A DNA stretch of 64,000 nt from an uncultured Alphaproteobacteria bacterium (GTDB lineage: Bacteria > Pseudomonadota > Alphaproteobacteria > Caulobacterales > Caulobacteraceae): contig CAIVVM010000024.1 of assembly GCA_903909375.1 (NCBI GenBank), forward strand, positions 27,888-91,887. The letters are read 5' to 3'. Positions 26,264 to 33,907 of this stretch are shown here, in pieces; the stretch's first letter is position 1, and each line of letters starts with the position of its first letter. The position numbers were made by a program, and so were the translations under genes. The notes beneath the pieces are model-generated. The model saw only the letters and a list, made by a program, of their open reading frames with translations. It had not been told where the DNA came from and ran no database searches.

Positions 26264-27190
26264 TCAGGCCATGGTCGGCGGCGCCGGCTGGCCCCACTGT
26301 ACGGCCAGCAGGTCCTGCAGCGACGCGACGTTTGACCCGTCGCTGGCCGTCAGCAGGTCGCCGTCGGTCCAGTGCTCCAGGGTGTGGCCCCAGGGGTCGC
26401 GCCAGTAGTCGAACACCTGGCTGCCCAGGATGTGACGCCCCACGCCCCACTCGGCCGTGCGCCCCGCGTCCTTCAGTCGGGTATGGCCGGCCATCAGGTC
26501 GTCAAGGTCGGCCACCTCGAAGGCGGCGTGATTGAAGCCGGGCCCCTTGGGGCTCTGCGCCAGGAACAGGGTGTGGTGGTCGGTCGGCGTATCGCCCCGA
26601 TCGCACCGCAGGAAGGCGCCCAGCGAAAACTCCGGCGAGATCGCCACCTCGTCGGAGGTGATGAAACCGAAGCGCGCCTTGTACCAGGCCTCGGAGGCCC
26701 GGAAGTCTGACACGTTCAGCACGCAGTGTCCCAGCCGCACCACATGGGCAGCGCCGACGCCGGTCCGCTTCACGGCCCGCAACCTTGCATGCGCCCGGGC
26801 GTCATTCCACGGCGACCGTTCGGGTAGCGGCAGCGGATCTACGAGAGCCTGGCCTGCAACCACCTCGATGCGGTGACCGTCGGGATCGCTGAGCGCGATC
26901 ATCTGCCCGCCGCCCGGCGCGTCCAGCGGCTGGATCTCCACGCCCTCGGCCTTGGCCAGAGTCTCCAGGTCGACAGCTGACTCGGCGCGGAGGCCAAGCG
27001 CGGCGAAGCCTGCGTCGCCCTGTTCGGTGGCGTGCAGGAATGGCGCGGTTCCGGCGCCTCGGGCAAACAGCCGCCCTGAGGCGGCGTCGGCCACCTTGAG
27101 GCCGAAGTCCTCCAGGAACCCGGACATCTCGTCCAGGTCCGGCGCGCGGAACCGGACATAGGCGATGTCTTCGATCTTGATCAGGCTCAT
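26264..27190 (-). CDS. extradiol ring-cleavage dioxygenase-like VOC protein
   Basis: This 308-residue protein has two tandem glyoxalase-fold domains (about 5-120 and 140-275), as in type I extradiol dioxygenases such as BphC or catechol 2,3-dioxygenase. Putative Fe(II) ligands in the second domain are the His of 'RLGHCVLNV', the His of 'PGFNHAAFEV' and the Glu of 'WGHTLEHW'. It should open a catechol made by the neighbouring MhpA-like hydroxylase. The start MSLIKIEDI at 27190 gives the usual N-terminus; an ATG six codons upstream is also possible. It is the first gene of the four-gene operon, directly after the promoter with two operator-like palindromes. Confidence 0.85.
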   Translation of the reverse strand: MSLIKIEDIAYVRFRAPDLDEMSGFLEDFGLKVADAASGRLFARGAGTAPFLHATEQGDAGFAALGLRAESAVDLETLAKAEGVEIQPLDAPGGGQMIALSDPDGHRIEVVAGQALVDPLPLPERSPWNDARAHARLRAVKRTGVGAAHVVRLGHCVLNVSDFRASEAWYKARFGFITSDEVAISPEFSLGAFLRCDRGDTPTDHHTLFLAQSPKGPGFNHAAFEVADLDDLMAGHTRLKDAGRTAEWGVGRHILGSQVFDYWRDPWGHTLEHWTDGDLLTASDGSNVASLQDLLAVQWGQPAPPTMA

Positions 27191-27209
27191 GAGGTCATCC
27201 GGGTCCATA

Positions 27210-27227
27210 AATGACTATTTGGTCATT
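27210..27227. promoter_or_regulatory. operator-like palindrome O1 overlapping the -10 box
   Basis: AATGACTATTTGGTCATT has arms AATGAC/GTCATT and contains TGAC-N6-GTCA. Its last bases overlap the -10 hexamer of the minus-strand promoter, so a bound repressor would block RNA polymerase. The same core recurs at 27265-27280. Confidence 0.65.
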
Positions 27228-27253
27228 ATACCGATGAAAAGTTTCGTCAGCAA
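27225..27253 (-). promoter_or_regulatory. sigma-70-type promoter of the aromatic catabolism operon
   Basis: On the minus strand a perfect TATAAT (complement of 27225-27230) lies 17 bases downstream of TTGCTG (complement of 27248-27253). The start of transcription would fall around 27215-27218, about 25 bases before the dioxygenase ATG. Two operator-like palindromes flank it. Confidence 0.6.
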
Positions 27254-27264
27254 CACTACAATAG

Positions 27265-27280
27265 GTGACGAAATGGTCAC
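27265..27280. promoter_or_regulatory. operator-like palindrome O2 upstream of the -35 box
   Basis: GTGACGAAATGGTCAC has arms GTGAC/GTCAC and the same TGAC-N6-GTCA core as O1. It is centred 54 bases away (about five helical turns), placed to allow two TetR dimers on one face or divergent control of yghU. Confidence 0.6.
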
Positions 27281-27504
27281 AATCTAGGTAAAACTCCGCG
27301 CCGGGAAGCAAGCCAAAGCTCGATCATGGTGTTCAGCGTTGTCGACCAGGAACCAAGCTCGAAATGGATTCTGCCCTGGTAGCCATGTGTCGGCCGCGCT
27401 TCGCCCTCGACTCGCCACCACTGTTCATGCCACCCAGAAAAGTCTGAGCGCAGGTCCAACGCGCGCCCGCTGGAAACGTCTGGAGCCCCCATGAGCGACG
27501 CCAC
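27277..27504 (-). pseudogene. possible remnant of a protein gene, 3' part only
   Basis: A frame of up to 75 codons ends at 27277. Its translation (WHEQWWRVEGEARPTHGY, then RIHFELGSWSTTLNTMIELW) is rich in W, H, E, F and T. That differs from the R/P/A-rich antisense frames elsewhere in this GC-rich sequence and looks like former coding sequence. No start with a ribosome site is evident, and the frame runs into the start of yghU on the other strand. I cannot name the family. It may equally be chance. Confidence 0.25.
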
Positions 27505-28369
27505 CTATACCCCGCCCGCCGTCTGGACCTGGAACAAGGAGAGCGGGGGCCGGTTCGCCGCCATCAACCGGCCGATCGCCGGTCCGACCAAGGAGCATGT
27601 GCTGCCGGTGGGCAAGCATCCGATGCAGCTCTATTCACTGGGCACGCCCAACGGCGTGAAGGTGACGGTTATGCTGGAGGAGCTGCTGGCGCTGGGGCAT
27701 TCGGGCGCCGAGTACGACGCCTGGCTGATCAATATCGGCGCGGGGGATCAGTTCGGCTCGGGTTTCGTCGACATCAATCCCAATTCCAAGATCCCGGCCT
27801 TGCTGGACCGCAGTGGCCCTACGCCGATCCGGGTGTTTGAATCCGGCGCGATCCTGATCCACCTGGCCGAGAAGTTCGGTGAGTTCCTGCCCACCGAGCC
27901 GGCGGCGCGGGCTGAGTGCCTGTCCTGGCTGATGTGGCAGATGGGCTCGGCGCCCTTCCTCGGCGGCGGGTTCGGCCACTTCTACGCCTATGCGCCGATC
28001 AAGATCGAATACGCCATCGACCGCTACGCCATGGAGGTGAAGCGCCAGTTGGACGTGCTGGATCGCCGTCTGGCCGAGAGCGAGTATCTGGGCGGCGCCG
28101 ATTACACCATCGCCGACATGGCCGTCTGGCCCTGGTACGGGGCCCTGGTGAAGGGCGTAGTCTATGAGGCCGGCGAGTTCCTGCAGGTGGCCGAGTACAA
28201 GAACGTCATCCGCTGGACCGACCAGATCGCAGAGCGTCCTGCCGTCAAGCGCGGCCGAATGGTCAACCGCGCCCAGGGTGATCCGTCCAGCCAGCTGCGC
28301 GAACGCCACGATGCCTCGGACTTCGACCTGCGCACCCAGGACAAGCTGGACGCAGCCGCCGCCGGCTGA
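27491..28369 (+). CDS. yghU: glutathione-dependent disulfide-bond oxidoreductase YghU-like
   Basis: This 292-residue glutathione transferase relative opens 'YTPPAVWTWNKESGGRFAAINRPIAGPTKEHVLPVGKHPMQLYSLGTPNG', the distinctive long N-terminal arm of YghU/YfcG-type Nu-class enzymes (quoted in part). 'NPNSKIPALLD' (near 96) is the cis-proline glutathione site, and 'ADYTIADMAVWPWYGALV' marks the C-terminal helical domain. YghU reduces disulfide bonds and peroxides with two glutathiones. It is divergent from the ring-cleavage operon and shares the operator-bearing intergenic region, so it may help with reactive products of that pathway. Confidence 0.9.
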   Translation: MSDATYTPPAVWTWNKESGGRFAAINRPIAGPTKEHVLPVGKHPMQLYSLGTPNGVKVTVMLEELLALGHSGAEYDAWLINIGAGDQFGSGFVDINPNSKIPALLDRSGPTPIRVFESGAILIHLAEKFGEFLPTEPAARAECLSWLMWQMGSAPFLGGGFGHFYAYAPIKIEYAIDRYAMEVKRQLDVLDRRLAESEYLGGADYTIADMAVWPWYGALVKGVVYEAGEFLQVAEYKNVIRWTDQIAERPAVKRGRMVNRAQGDPSSQLRERHDASDFDLRTQDKLDAAAAG

Positions 28370-28373
28370 AGTC

Positions 28374-29450
28374 TCACATCAGCTGGATGGCGGTGAGGGC
28401 GAAGGTCAGGATCACCAGGGTTTCCAGCACGATGATCGCCAGCGAGTTCAGGCCCACCTTGAACATGTCGCCGAGCGAGGTTTTGACGCCCACCGCGGCG
28501 ATGGCGGCCACCAGCAGCCAGCGGGAAACCTCGCCGGCGGCTGTCGGCAGTTCTTTCGGCACGAGGCCGGTGGAGTTGATCGCCACCAGGGCGATAAAGG
28601 CCAGCAGGAAGCCGGGGACCAGCGGCGCGGAGCGCCAGCTGGTTTTGGTCTCGGATTTCGCCCGGAACATCAGGGCTACGATGACGATCACCGGCAGAAG
28701 CAGGGCCACGCGGAACAGCTTGACGATGGTGGCGGTGTCGCCGACCTCCTTGGAGACGCCGTAGCCCGCGCCCACCACCTGGGCCACGTCGTGAATGGTT
28801 GCGCCCAGCAGCAGGCCGGTCTGTTGTTCCGAAAGCCCCAGGGCGGCGGCCAACACCGGATAGGTCACCATGGCCACGGTCGACAGGGCGGTGACGCCGA
28901 CCACGGTCAGCAGGGTGTCGCGCTCGCGGGTGGGTGAGGGCGGCAGGACTGACGAGATCGCCAGCGCGGCCGAGGCGCCGCAGATCGCCACTGCGCCGGC
29001 GGTCAGGACGCCGAACTCGGGCCGGAGCTTGAGCACCCGTGAAAGCAGCCAGCCCGCCGTGATGGTCAGGGCGACGCCCAGCGTCACCACCAGCACCACA
29101 TTGCCGCCCAGCGACAGCACCTGATCGGCGGTGATCCTCGCGCCGAGCAAGGCCACGCCAAGCCGCAGCAATTGGCGGGTGGCGAAATCCAGGCCGGGCC
29201 GGTAGCTGGCGTCGGCACGAAGGAAGTTCATCGCCATGCCCAGCAACAGGGCGAACAGCAGGATCGGGACCGTGTAGTGATCGGCCAGCCAAGCGGCGGC
29301 CATCGAGACCAGCACAACGATCGACAGGCCAGGCGCCAGCTTGCGCGCCGTCGCCAGAAGACTTGCTTTGGCGACCGGCGCCTCGACAGGATCCGGAACG
29401 CCCTCCAGCGAGTCCAGCGACGAGGCCGTGTAGTGCTCTTCCCTCAGCAT
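28374..29450 (-). CDS. YeiH/UPF0324 family membrane transporter
   Basis: This 358-residue protein has about ten transmembrane helices after a 35-residue cytoplasmic start. UPF0324 landmarks are 'RQLLRLGVALLGARITADQVLSLG', 'GAVAICGASAALAISSVL', 'LLGATIHDVAQVVGAGYGVS' and 'AVGVKTSLGDMFKVGLNSL'. The family has been proposed to export sulfate or sulfite-type anions in connection with sulfur compounds, but direct evidence is limited. It is convergent with yghU, with a gap of only four bases. A 100-base gap separates it from the selenoprotein gene, and no specific signals are seen there. Confidence 0.88.
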   Translation of the reverse strand: MLREEHYTASSLDSLEGVPDPVEAPVAKASLLATARKLAPGLSIVVLVSMAAAWLADHYTVPILLFALLLGMAMNFLRADASYRPGLDFATRQLLRLGVALLGARITADQVLSLGGNVVLVVTLGVALTITAGWLLSRVLKLRPEFGVLTAGAVAICGASAALAISSVLPPSPTRERDTLLTVVGVTALSTVAMVTYPVLAAALGLSEQQTGLLLGATIHDVAQVVGAGYGVSKEVGDTATIVKLFRVALLLPVIVIVALMFRAKSETKTSWRSAPLVPGFLLAFIALVAINSTGLVPKELPTAAGEVSRWLLVAAIAAVGVKTSLGDMFKVGLNSLAIIVLETLVILTFALTAIQLM

Positions 29451-29551
29451 ATGGCCAGATCAGGCCTTTCAATCTTCAGGGCAAGAGTGCTCGGTCAAGT
29501 GACCGCCGTTCACTTGCAAGTTCCTGTGAATGCAGGCGAGTCCGCTACCGT

Positions 29552-30070
29552 CTAAACCGTCAGCGCTGCAATCACCTGCTCCAGCACCGCGCGGGCCTTG
29601 CCGCGCATCTCGTCGTCGGTGGCGTCCTGGATCGGATGGTCCACCAGCACGTAGCGCGCGCCCTCCATGCCCAGCGCCTTGCGCTGAACCTCGGCGGCCT
29701 GGCCAAACTCACTGGAGGCGATGGTCACCGCCGGAAGTCCCTGGATCTCGAACCACACAGTGTCGTGCAGACTGCACGTCGTGCATGATCCTCAATCGGC
29801 CAGGCCTTCCACCAGAACCGCGCACTCGGCCTTGATTTTCAGGCGCAGGTCCGACGGGCAGGGCTTGGTGAAGGTCGGCTTTGCGTAGCGCTTGATCTCC
29901 ACTTTCGGATACCGGGCCGCCATCAGCACTTCCAGCTCGTCCAGCAGGATGTTGCCGCGGGGCTTGGCGATATCCAGCAGCCCGATCACACCGGTGATAT
30001 CGCCTGTCCGCGCGGTGATCTGGCGCTCGACGGGGACCCGCTCATCGGTCGGGTCCAGAATGGTCGTCAT
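29552..30070 (-). CDS. UGSC-family selenoprotein with in-frame UGA (Sec93)
   Basis: This is a 172-residue protein if the TGA complementary to 29792-29794 is read as selenocysteine. Ignoring that codon, the frame continues unbroken for 79 more codons. The junction reads EGLAD-U-GSCTTCSLHDTVWFE, exactly the U-G-S-C redox motif that names this (seleno)protein family. The start at 30070 (MTTILDPTDER) has GGGAGG six bases upstream; an ATG two codons earlier lies too close to it. A SECIS-like hairpin follows the UGA. The gene lies 31 bases after a thioredoxin-fusion gene, in line with selC and selB on the same strand. The UxxC motif suggests a thiol-redox catalyst; the substrate is unknown. A conventional gene finder would split it into two short genes. 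Confidence 0.93.
29764..29794 (-). promoter_or_regulatory. SECIS element: UGA codon plus downstream hairpin
   Basis: After the UGA (29794-29792) come 13 bases and then CGUGCAGUCUGCACG (29778-29764), which forms six base pairs closed by a GUC triloop. The loop G and U are bases 20 and 21 after the UGA. By my count this is the same distance as the loop GU in the E. coli fdhF SECIS, whose apical part UGCAGGUCUGCA is nearly identical in sequence. This is the expected binding site of SelB with GTP and Sec-tRNA. Confidence 0.85.
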
Positions 30071-30101
30071 CGACATCCTCCCTGGTTCAGCCCTGAGGCT
30101 A

Positions 30102-31688
30102 TCAGTATTCGATTTTCCGGGAAACGCTGATCGATCCCATCGGTCCGGTGACCCAGCCGTGGAAGGCGGCCGAGAATTTTCCGGCGTCTGACCCTGCCAC
30201 CACGATGTGGATGTAGGCGTCGCTGGCGAACTTGGAGACCGGCGTGTCGAGCTGCGCGTCCGTCATCTTCGCGGCCATGGCCCGGGTAATGCCGGCGCCC
30301 GAGATCTCGTTGGCCACCATCTCGCGCATGGGTCGCGTCGTCACCGCCTGGATGCGTTCTCGCAGACGCGCCTTGGAGTAGGGCCCCTCGCTGGTCAGGG
30401 TGGCGACATGTTCGGGACAGACCACCAGCAGGGCGTCGGTGTGCATCCGCCGGATCTTGGACAGGAACATGCTTTCCAGCCCGAGGCCCAGGGTGCCTCC
30501 CATCTGGTCGGGTCCGCGTGACTCCTGATCCACGATCTGCACCGGCCCGCTGGTCATGGCGAAGGCGGTGACCACCGAGTCCTCCGCCTTGAAGCCGCGC
30601 TCCACATGCAGCGGCTCCCAGGGCGAGCCCTCCTCCCACTCCGCGAAGCACATGGTGAACTTCATCGGGCTGCTGAGGGTGGAGCGGTCCACGCCGCCGG
30701 GCTGGGCGCCGCCCACGTTTCGCACCACCAGCCTGAGCGCGCGGCCGATGGTGGCGTTGGCGCGGTTGCCGGGTCCCAGCGCTCCCAGCCGCATGTTCAT
30801 GCCGATGCGTTCACGGATCGGGCCATTGACCACCAGCACCGGCGAGGCGCCCATGGTGGTGGCGGTGACGCCATGCATGTTGAACTCGTCAGTGCAGACG
30901 GCCTCGACGGCGGCGATCACCACCGGCAGGTACTCGGGTTTGCAGCCCGCCATCACGGCGTTGATGGCGATCTTCTCCACCGTCACCGGCGCCATGTTGG
31001 GCGGCACGATGGCGACAATATCCTGCGGCGCGCGCGGTGTGCCCGCCAGCATGCGGATCACCCGCTCGGCCGTGGGCGGGATCAGCGGCAGGCCGTCGCT
31101 GAAGCCCTGGTCGAACATGAACTCGGCGATGTCGTCGGCGCTGGCGATCTCGATCCGCCGCGCCCGGATCGGGCTGTCGTCGGCCTCGGCCTGAAGCTTG
31201 TCGTGGATCTCCGGGTCCAGGTGTTTGGAGCCGCAGCCGGGCCGCCAGTCCGGCAGGTCCGCCCAGACGATGGCGGCGGGTGCGGCGTCGAGATCGGCGG
31301 CGATCTGGCGGTCCAGGGCCTGCCACTCCTCCCTGACAAAACCTTCCAGCTTGGTCTTCACCACGCCATCGGCGCCGATCCAGTAGACCGCCGGGACGAT
31401 CTCGAAGTCCCATGCAAAGGAGGTCTTGCAAGCGCTGTCGTCCAGGAACGGCAGGGTGAAGCCGTGGCGATCCTGCAGGATATCGTTGCCCTCGGTCGAC
31501 TGGCCGAGCACCAGCACGTCGGCGGCCTCACCCCACGCCTGGTGAAACGCCTCCAGCAACGGCGCCGCCAGATTGCAGGTGTGGCAATCCTCCTTGATGA
31601 AGGCGATCAGGCTTGGCCGCGCCGTCGGGAACCGCCGGGTCTCGCCGGCGCGGTCGGTCAGGGCGAAAGGCGGGCAGGGCACGGTCAT
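30102..31688 (-). CDS. thioredoxin-like domain fused to an uncharacterised domain; selenoprotein operon partner
   Basis: This is a 528-residue protein. Residues 1-135 look like a TlpA/peroxiredoxin-type thioredoxin fold with Cys35-HT-Cys38 in 'FIKEDCHTCNLAAPLLEAF' and 'FEIVPAVYWIGADG' near 95. From about residue 165 a long domain follows that I cannot name: 'EFMFDQGFSDGLPLIPPT', 'IVPPNMAPVTVEKIAINAVMAGCKPEY', 'LGPGNRANATIGRALRLVVRNVGG' (in part). It has no signal peptide. It lies 22 bases downstream of the selenocysteine tRNA and 31 bases upstream of the UGSC selenoprotein, on the same strand. It is likely to pass electrons to or receive them from the selenoprotein; this is inference from position and the CxxC motif. 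Confidence 0.75.
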   Translation of the reverse strand: MTVPCPPFALTDRAGETRRFPTARPSLIAFIKEDCHTCNLAAPLLEAFHQAWGEAADVLVLGQSTEGNDILQDRHGFTLPFLDDSACKTSFAWDFEIVPAVYWIGADGVVKTKLEGFVREEWQALDRQIAADLDAAPAAIVWADLPDWRPGCGSKHLDPEIHDKLQAEADDSPIRARRIEIASADDIAEFMFDQGFSDGLPLIPPTAERVIRMLAGTPRAPQDIVAIVPPNMAPVTVEKIAINAVMAGCKPEYLPVVIAAVEAVCTDEFNMHGVTATTMGASPVLVVNGPIRERIGMNMRLGALGPGNRANATIGRALRLVVRNVGGAQPGGVDRSTLSSPMKFTMCFAEWEEGSPWEPLHVERGFKAEDSVVTAFAMTSGPVQIVDQESRGPDQMGGTLGLGLESMFLSKIRRMHTDALLVVCPEHVATLTSEGPYSKARLRERIQAVTTRPMREMVANEISGAGITRAMAAKMTDAQLDTPVSKFASDAYIHIVVAGSDAGKFSAAFHGWVTGPMGSISVSRKIEY

Positions 31689-31710
31689 CTAACGGATCTC
31701 ACCACAGGCT

Positions 31711-31805
31711 TGGCGGAGATGGATGGGAATCGAACCCACCACACGCCTTTTGGACGTGTCACTGGTTTTGAAGACCAGGGAAGCCACCAGACTCCAGTCA
31801 CCTCC
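31711..31805 (-). tRNA. selC: selenocysteine tRNA, anticodon UCA
   Basis: Read on the minus strand, the 95-base RNA starts GGAGGTGACTGGAG and ends TCCATCTCCGCCA with an encoded CCA. The anticodon stem CTGGT/ACCAG holds loop CTTCAAA, giving UCA (complement of 31769-31771), which reads UGA. The acceptor stem is extended (about eight pairs, GGAGGTGA with TCCATCTCC). The variable arm is long (around GACACGTCC...GGCGTGT), and the T-arm loop is GGTTCGATTCC. All are hallmarks of tRNA-Sec; the E. coli selC gene is also 95 bases. It lies between selB and the thioredoxin-fusion gene. Confidence 0.96.
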
Positions 31806-31869
31806 AGACGAGGTGACAGTAGGGTTCAATTGCAGAGCGCACACCCCCTTTTTGTTGCCGGGGCTGCTG

Positions 31870-33765
31870 CTAGCGCACAACCCTGCGCACGTCCCCTTCC
31901 CGCGTCGTCCATCCGATCTCGTCCAGATACTCCAGCACCGGCACGATGAACTTGCGGCTGGTGCCCAGCGCCGCGCGGGCCTCGCCGGTCGTGAAGGTCA
32001 GGGGCGGCGGGAAGGCGGAGCCCAGCGTTGCGACGGCGTCGTCCAGGCAGGCGGGATGAAACACCAGGGTCTGGCGCAGCGACACATTGCGCAGGGATAC
32101 CACCCGGCCGTCCTCGACCAGCAGCTGGAGCAGGTCGGCCAGGCCCGGATCACCGCCGGTCAGCTTTGCAGGGTCCGGCGGGGTCAAGCCGCCCTCGCGC
32201 AGGGTGACCTCCAGATCGCCCAGTTGGCTCAGGGCCTCGGGCGCGAGGGATGCCAGAGGATCGTGTCCGCTCAGGGCCACCCGTCCTGCATCAAGTCGGA
32301 TGGCGCCGTCGCCGGCAAGCGCGCGTTCGACGGCGTTGACGATCTCCCGGGCGGTTTGCCGGGCGAGCGCGCCCCGGACGTCGCCCACCGCTGCCATCCG
32401 GCGCGTGGGTGCGGCCTGATGGGCGGCTACCAGTAGGTCGAGATAGGCGGTGCGTGTAGTCGCCAGGGCGTCGCGCGCGGCGAAGCGGCCGTCGCCCAGG
32501 TCCTGAAAATCGAGAGCCAGCGCCGCATGGGCCGCCGGCGCGTCGCACCGCCCAAGCCGGGCCAGCTCAGCCATCGCGAGTGTGCCGCCATCCCGCGTCG
32601 CCAGCTGGCCGGCTATTTCCTGGATATCGCCGGTCGTTGCGGCCTCCAGCACGGCGCGGCGCAGGCCGGGCCGCCCGCGATAGACCGGCGGATCAGGGTC
32701 CAGGACAATGACGCCGCCGATCGTCGCCGCCGGTGACAGGCGCCGCAGCACGCCGCGCTGGCCGGCATAGGCGATCACGGGCGATACAAATCGAAGCTGG
32801 GCGAAGTCTTCTGCGCCGGGCGCGATGACCCCTGCTCCCATCAGCCGCACCGACGCGACATCCTGTCGTGCGCCCCACATGACCCTGACCTGGTCGAGGT
32901 GTTTCAGCGGGCGGGGCGCGCCTGCGTCCAGCGTCAGTCGCACATCGACCTGGCTGGTGGCGGTGAAATGGCCCGGCGAACACAGCACGTCGCCGGGCCG
33001 GACCTCGTCCAGCGCGACGCCGCGCAGGCCCACCGCGACCCGCCCGCCGGGCGGTGCGGCTTCGACGGTGCGGCCATGAACCTGAACCTGGCGCAGGCTG
33101 ACGCTGCGGCCGGATGGCTCCAGCACCATCCGCAGGTCCGGCGTCAGCGACTGACCCTGCAGCACCCCGGTCACGACCACGCCCGCGCCGGGAACCGTGA
33201 AGACGCGGTCGATGGGCAGGAAGGCGCCGGGCAGGGCGGTCGGCGGCGGCGCGTTGGCCCGCAGGGCGTCAATCGCTGCGTGGAGCTGGTCCAGGCCCTG
33301 CCCCGTCAGGGCGGAGCAGAAGACCACCGGCGCCCCGTCCAGGAAGGTTCCTGCCAGCGTCGCCTGGATGTCCGCGCGCCGCTCGGCCTGGATCTCCGGT
33401 GACGCAAGGTCGGCCTTGGTCACCGCGACCACGCCGACCCCCAGGCCCAGAAGGGCGGCGATCTGCAGGTGCTCCCGCGTCTGCCGCCCGAACCCCTCGG
33501 TCGCGGAGACCACCAGCATGACGGCGCGGACGCCGGTCATGCCCACGACCATCGCCCGGATGAAATCCTCATGGCCGGGAGAATCGATGATGTCGATCTC
33601 GCCCGAAGGATAGCCGCGCCAGGCGAATCCCGGCGTGATGGACAGGCCCCGCGCCTGCTCCTCGGGCAGCCGATCGGTCTCGATTCCGGTCATTGCGCGC
33701 ACCAGCGCGGTCTTGCCGTGGTTGACGTGGCCGATGACGCCCAGGGTCAGGGGTGCGGTCGGAAT
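31870..33765 (-). CDS. selB: selenocysteine-specific elongation factor SelB
   Basis: From the proposed start this is 631 residues (E. coli SelB has 614). The GTPase domain has GHVNHGKT (12-19), 'EEQARGLSITPGFAW' (switch I), 'DIIDSPGHEDFIRAM' (switch II) and TKAD. Two beta-barrel domains follow, then a barrel ending near 'AYAGQRGVLRRLSPAATIGGG'-like sequence. The C-terminal winged helices that bind SECIS RNA end 'SRKFIVPVLEYLDEIGWT'. It delivers Sec-tRNA to UGA codons. Oddities: GHVNHG and DSPGHE replace the usual GHIDHG and DVPGHE. No ATG, GTG or TTG lies near the conserved start. An ATT at 33765 with GGGGAGG five bases upstream gives the right length, while a GTG at 33894 would add 43 poor residues and overlap selA antisense. 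Confidence 0.9.
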   Translation of the reverse strand: MPTAPLTLGVIGHVNHGKTALVRAMTGIETDRLPEEQARGLSITPGFAWRGYPSGEIDIIDSPGHEDFIRAMVVGMTGVRAVMLVVSATEGFGRQTREHLQIAALLGLGVGVVAVTKADLASPEIQAERRADIQATLAGTFLDGAPVVFCSALTGQGLDQLHAAIDALRANAPPPTALPGAFLPIDRVFTVPGAGVVVTGVLQGQSLTPDLRMVLEPSGRSVSLRQVQVHGRTVEAAPPGGRVAVGLRGVALDEVRPGDVLCSPGHFTATSQVDVRLTLDAGAPRPLKHLDQVRVMWGARQDVASVRLMGAGVIAPGAEDFAQLRFVSPVIAYAGQRGVLRRLSPAATIGGVIVLDPDPPVYRGRPGLRRAVLEAATTGDIQEIAGQLATRDGGTLAMAELARLGRCDAPAAHAALALDFQDLGDGRFAARDALATTRTAYLDLLVAAHQAAPTRRMAAVGDVRGALARQTAREIVNAVERALAGDGAIRLDAGRVALSGHDPLASLAPEALSQLGDLEVTLREGGLTPPDPAKLTGGDPGLADLLQLLVEDGRVVSLRNVSLRQTLVFHPACLDDAVATLGSAFPPPLTFTTGEARAALGTSRKFIVPVLEYLDEIGWTTREGDVRRVVR

Positions 33766-33854
33766 GTGCGCCTCCCCGGGGCTGGCGACGATCAGGAGGG
33801 GCCACAGTAAGGCTCCGGGTGGCCGGTTCAAACGTCCGAATCGTCGCCGGTCCC

Positions 33855-33884
33855 TTGCTCGGGCGGCCGCCAGCTCGCTACAAC
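33855..33884 (+). promoter_or_regulatory. possible selA promoter
   Basis: TTGCTC (33855-33860) and TACAAC (33879-33884) are 18 bases apart, ending 24 bases before the proposed selA start. This is a weak match to sigma-70 boxes inside the selA-selB divergent region. Confidence 0.3.
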
Positions 33885-33907
33885 AACATCCCACAGGAGG
33901 CAGACCC

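Noticed and set aside
29759..29794. Frameshift or nonsense mutation making the gene at 29552-30070 a pseudogene
   Set aside because: The frame is continuous on both sides of a single TGA, the motif around it is U-G-S-C, a SECIS-like hairpin follows, and selA, selB and selC are adjacent. Selenocysteine insertion explains all of this.
33766..33894. selB starting with the GTG at 33894
   Set aside because: It would add 43 low-complexity residues before the G1 motif and overlap the selA ribosome site on the other strand.
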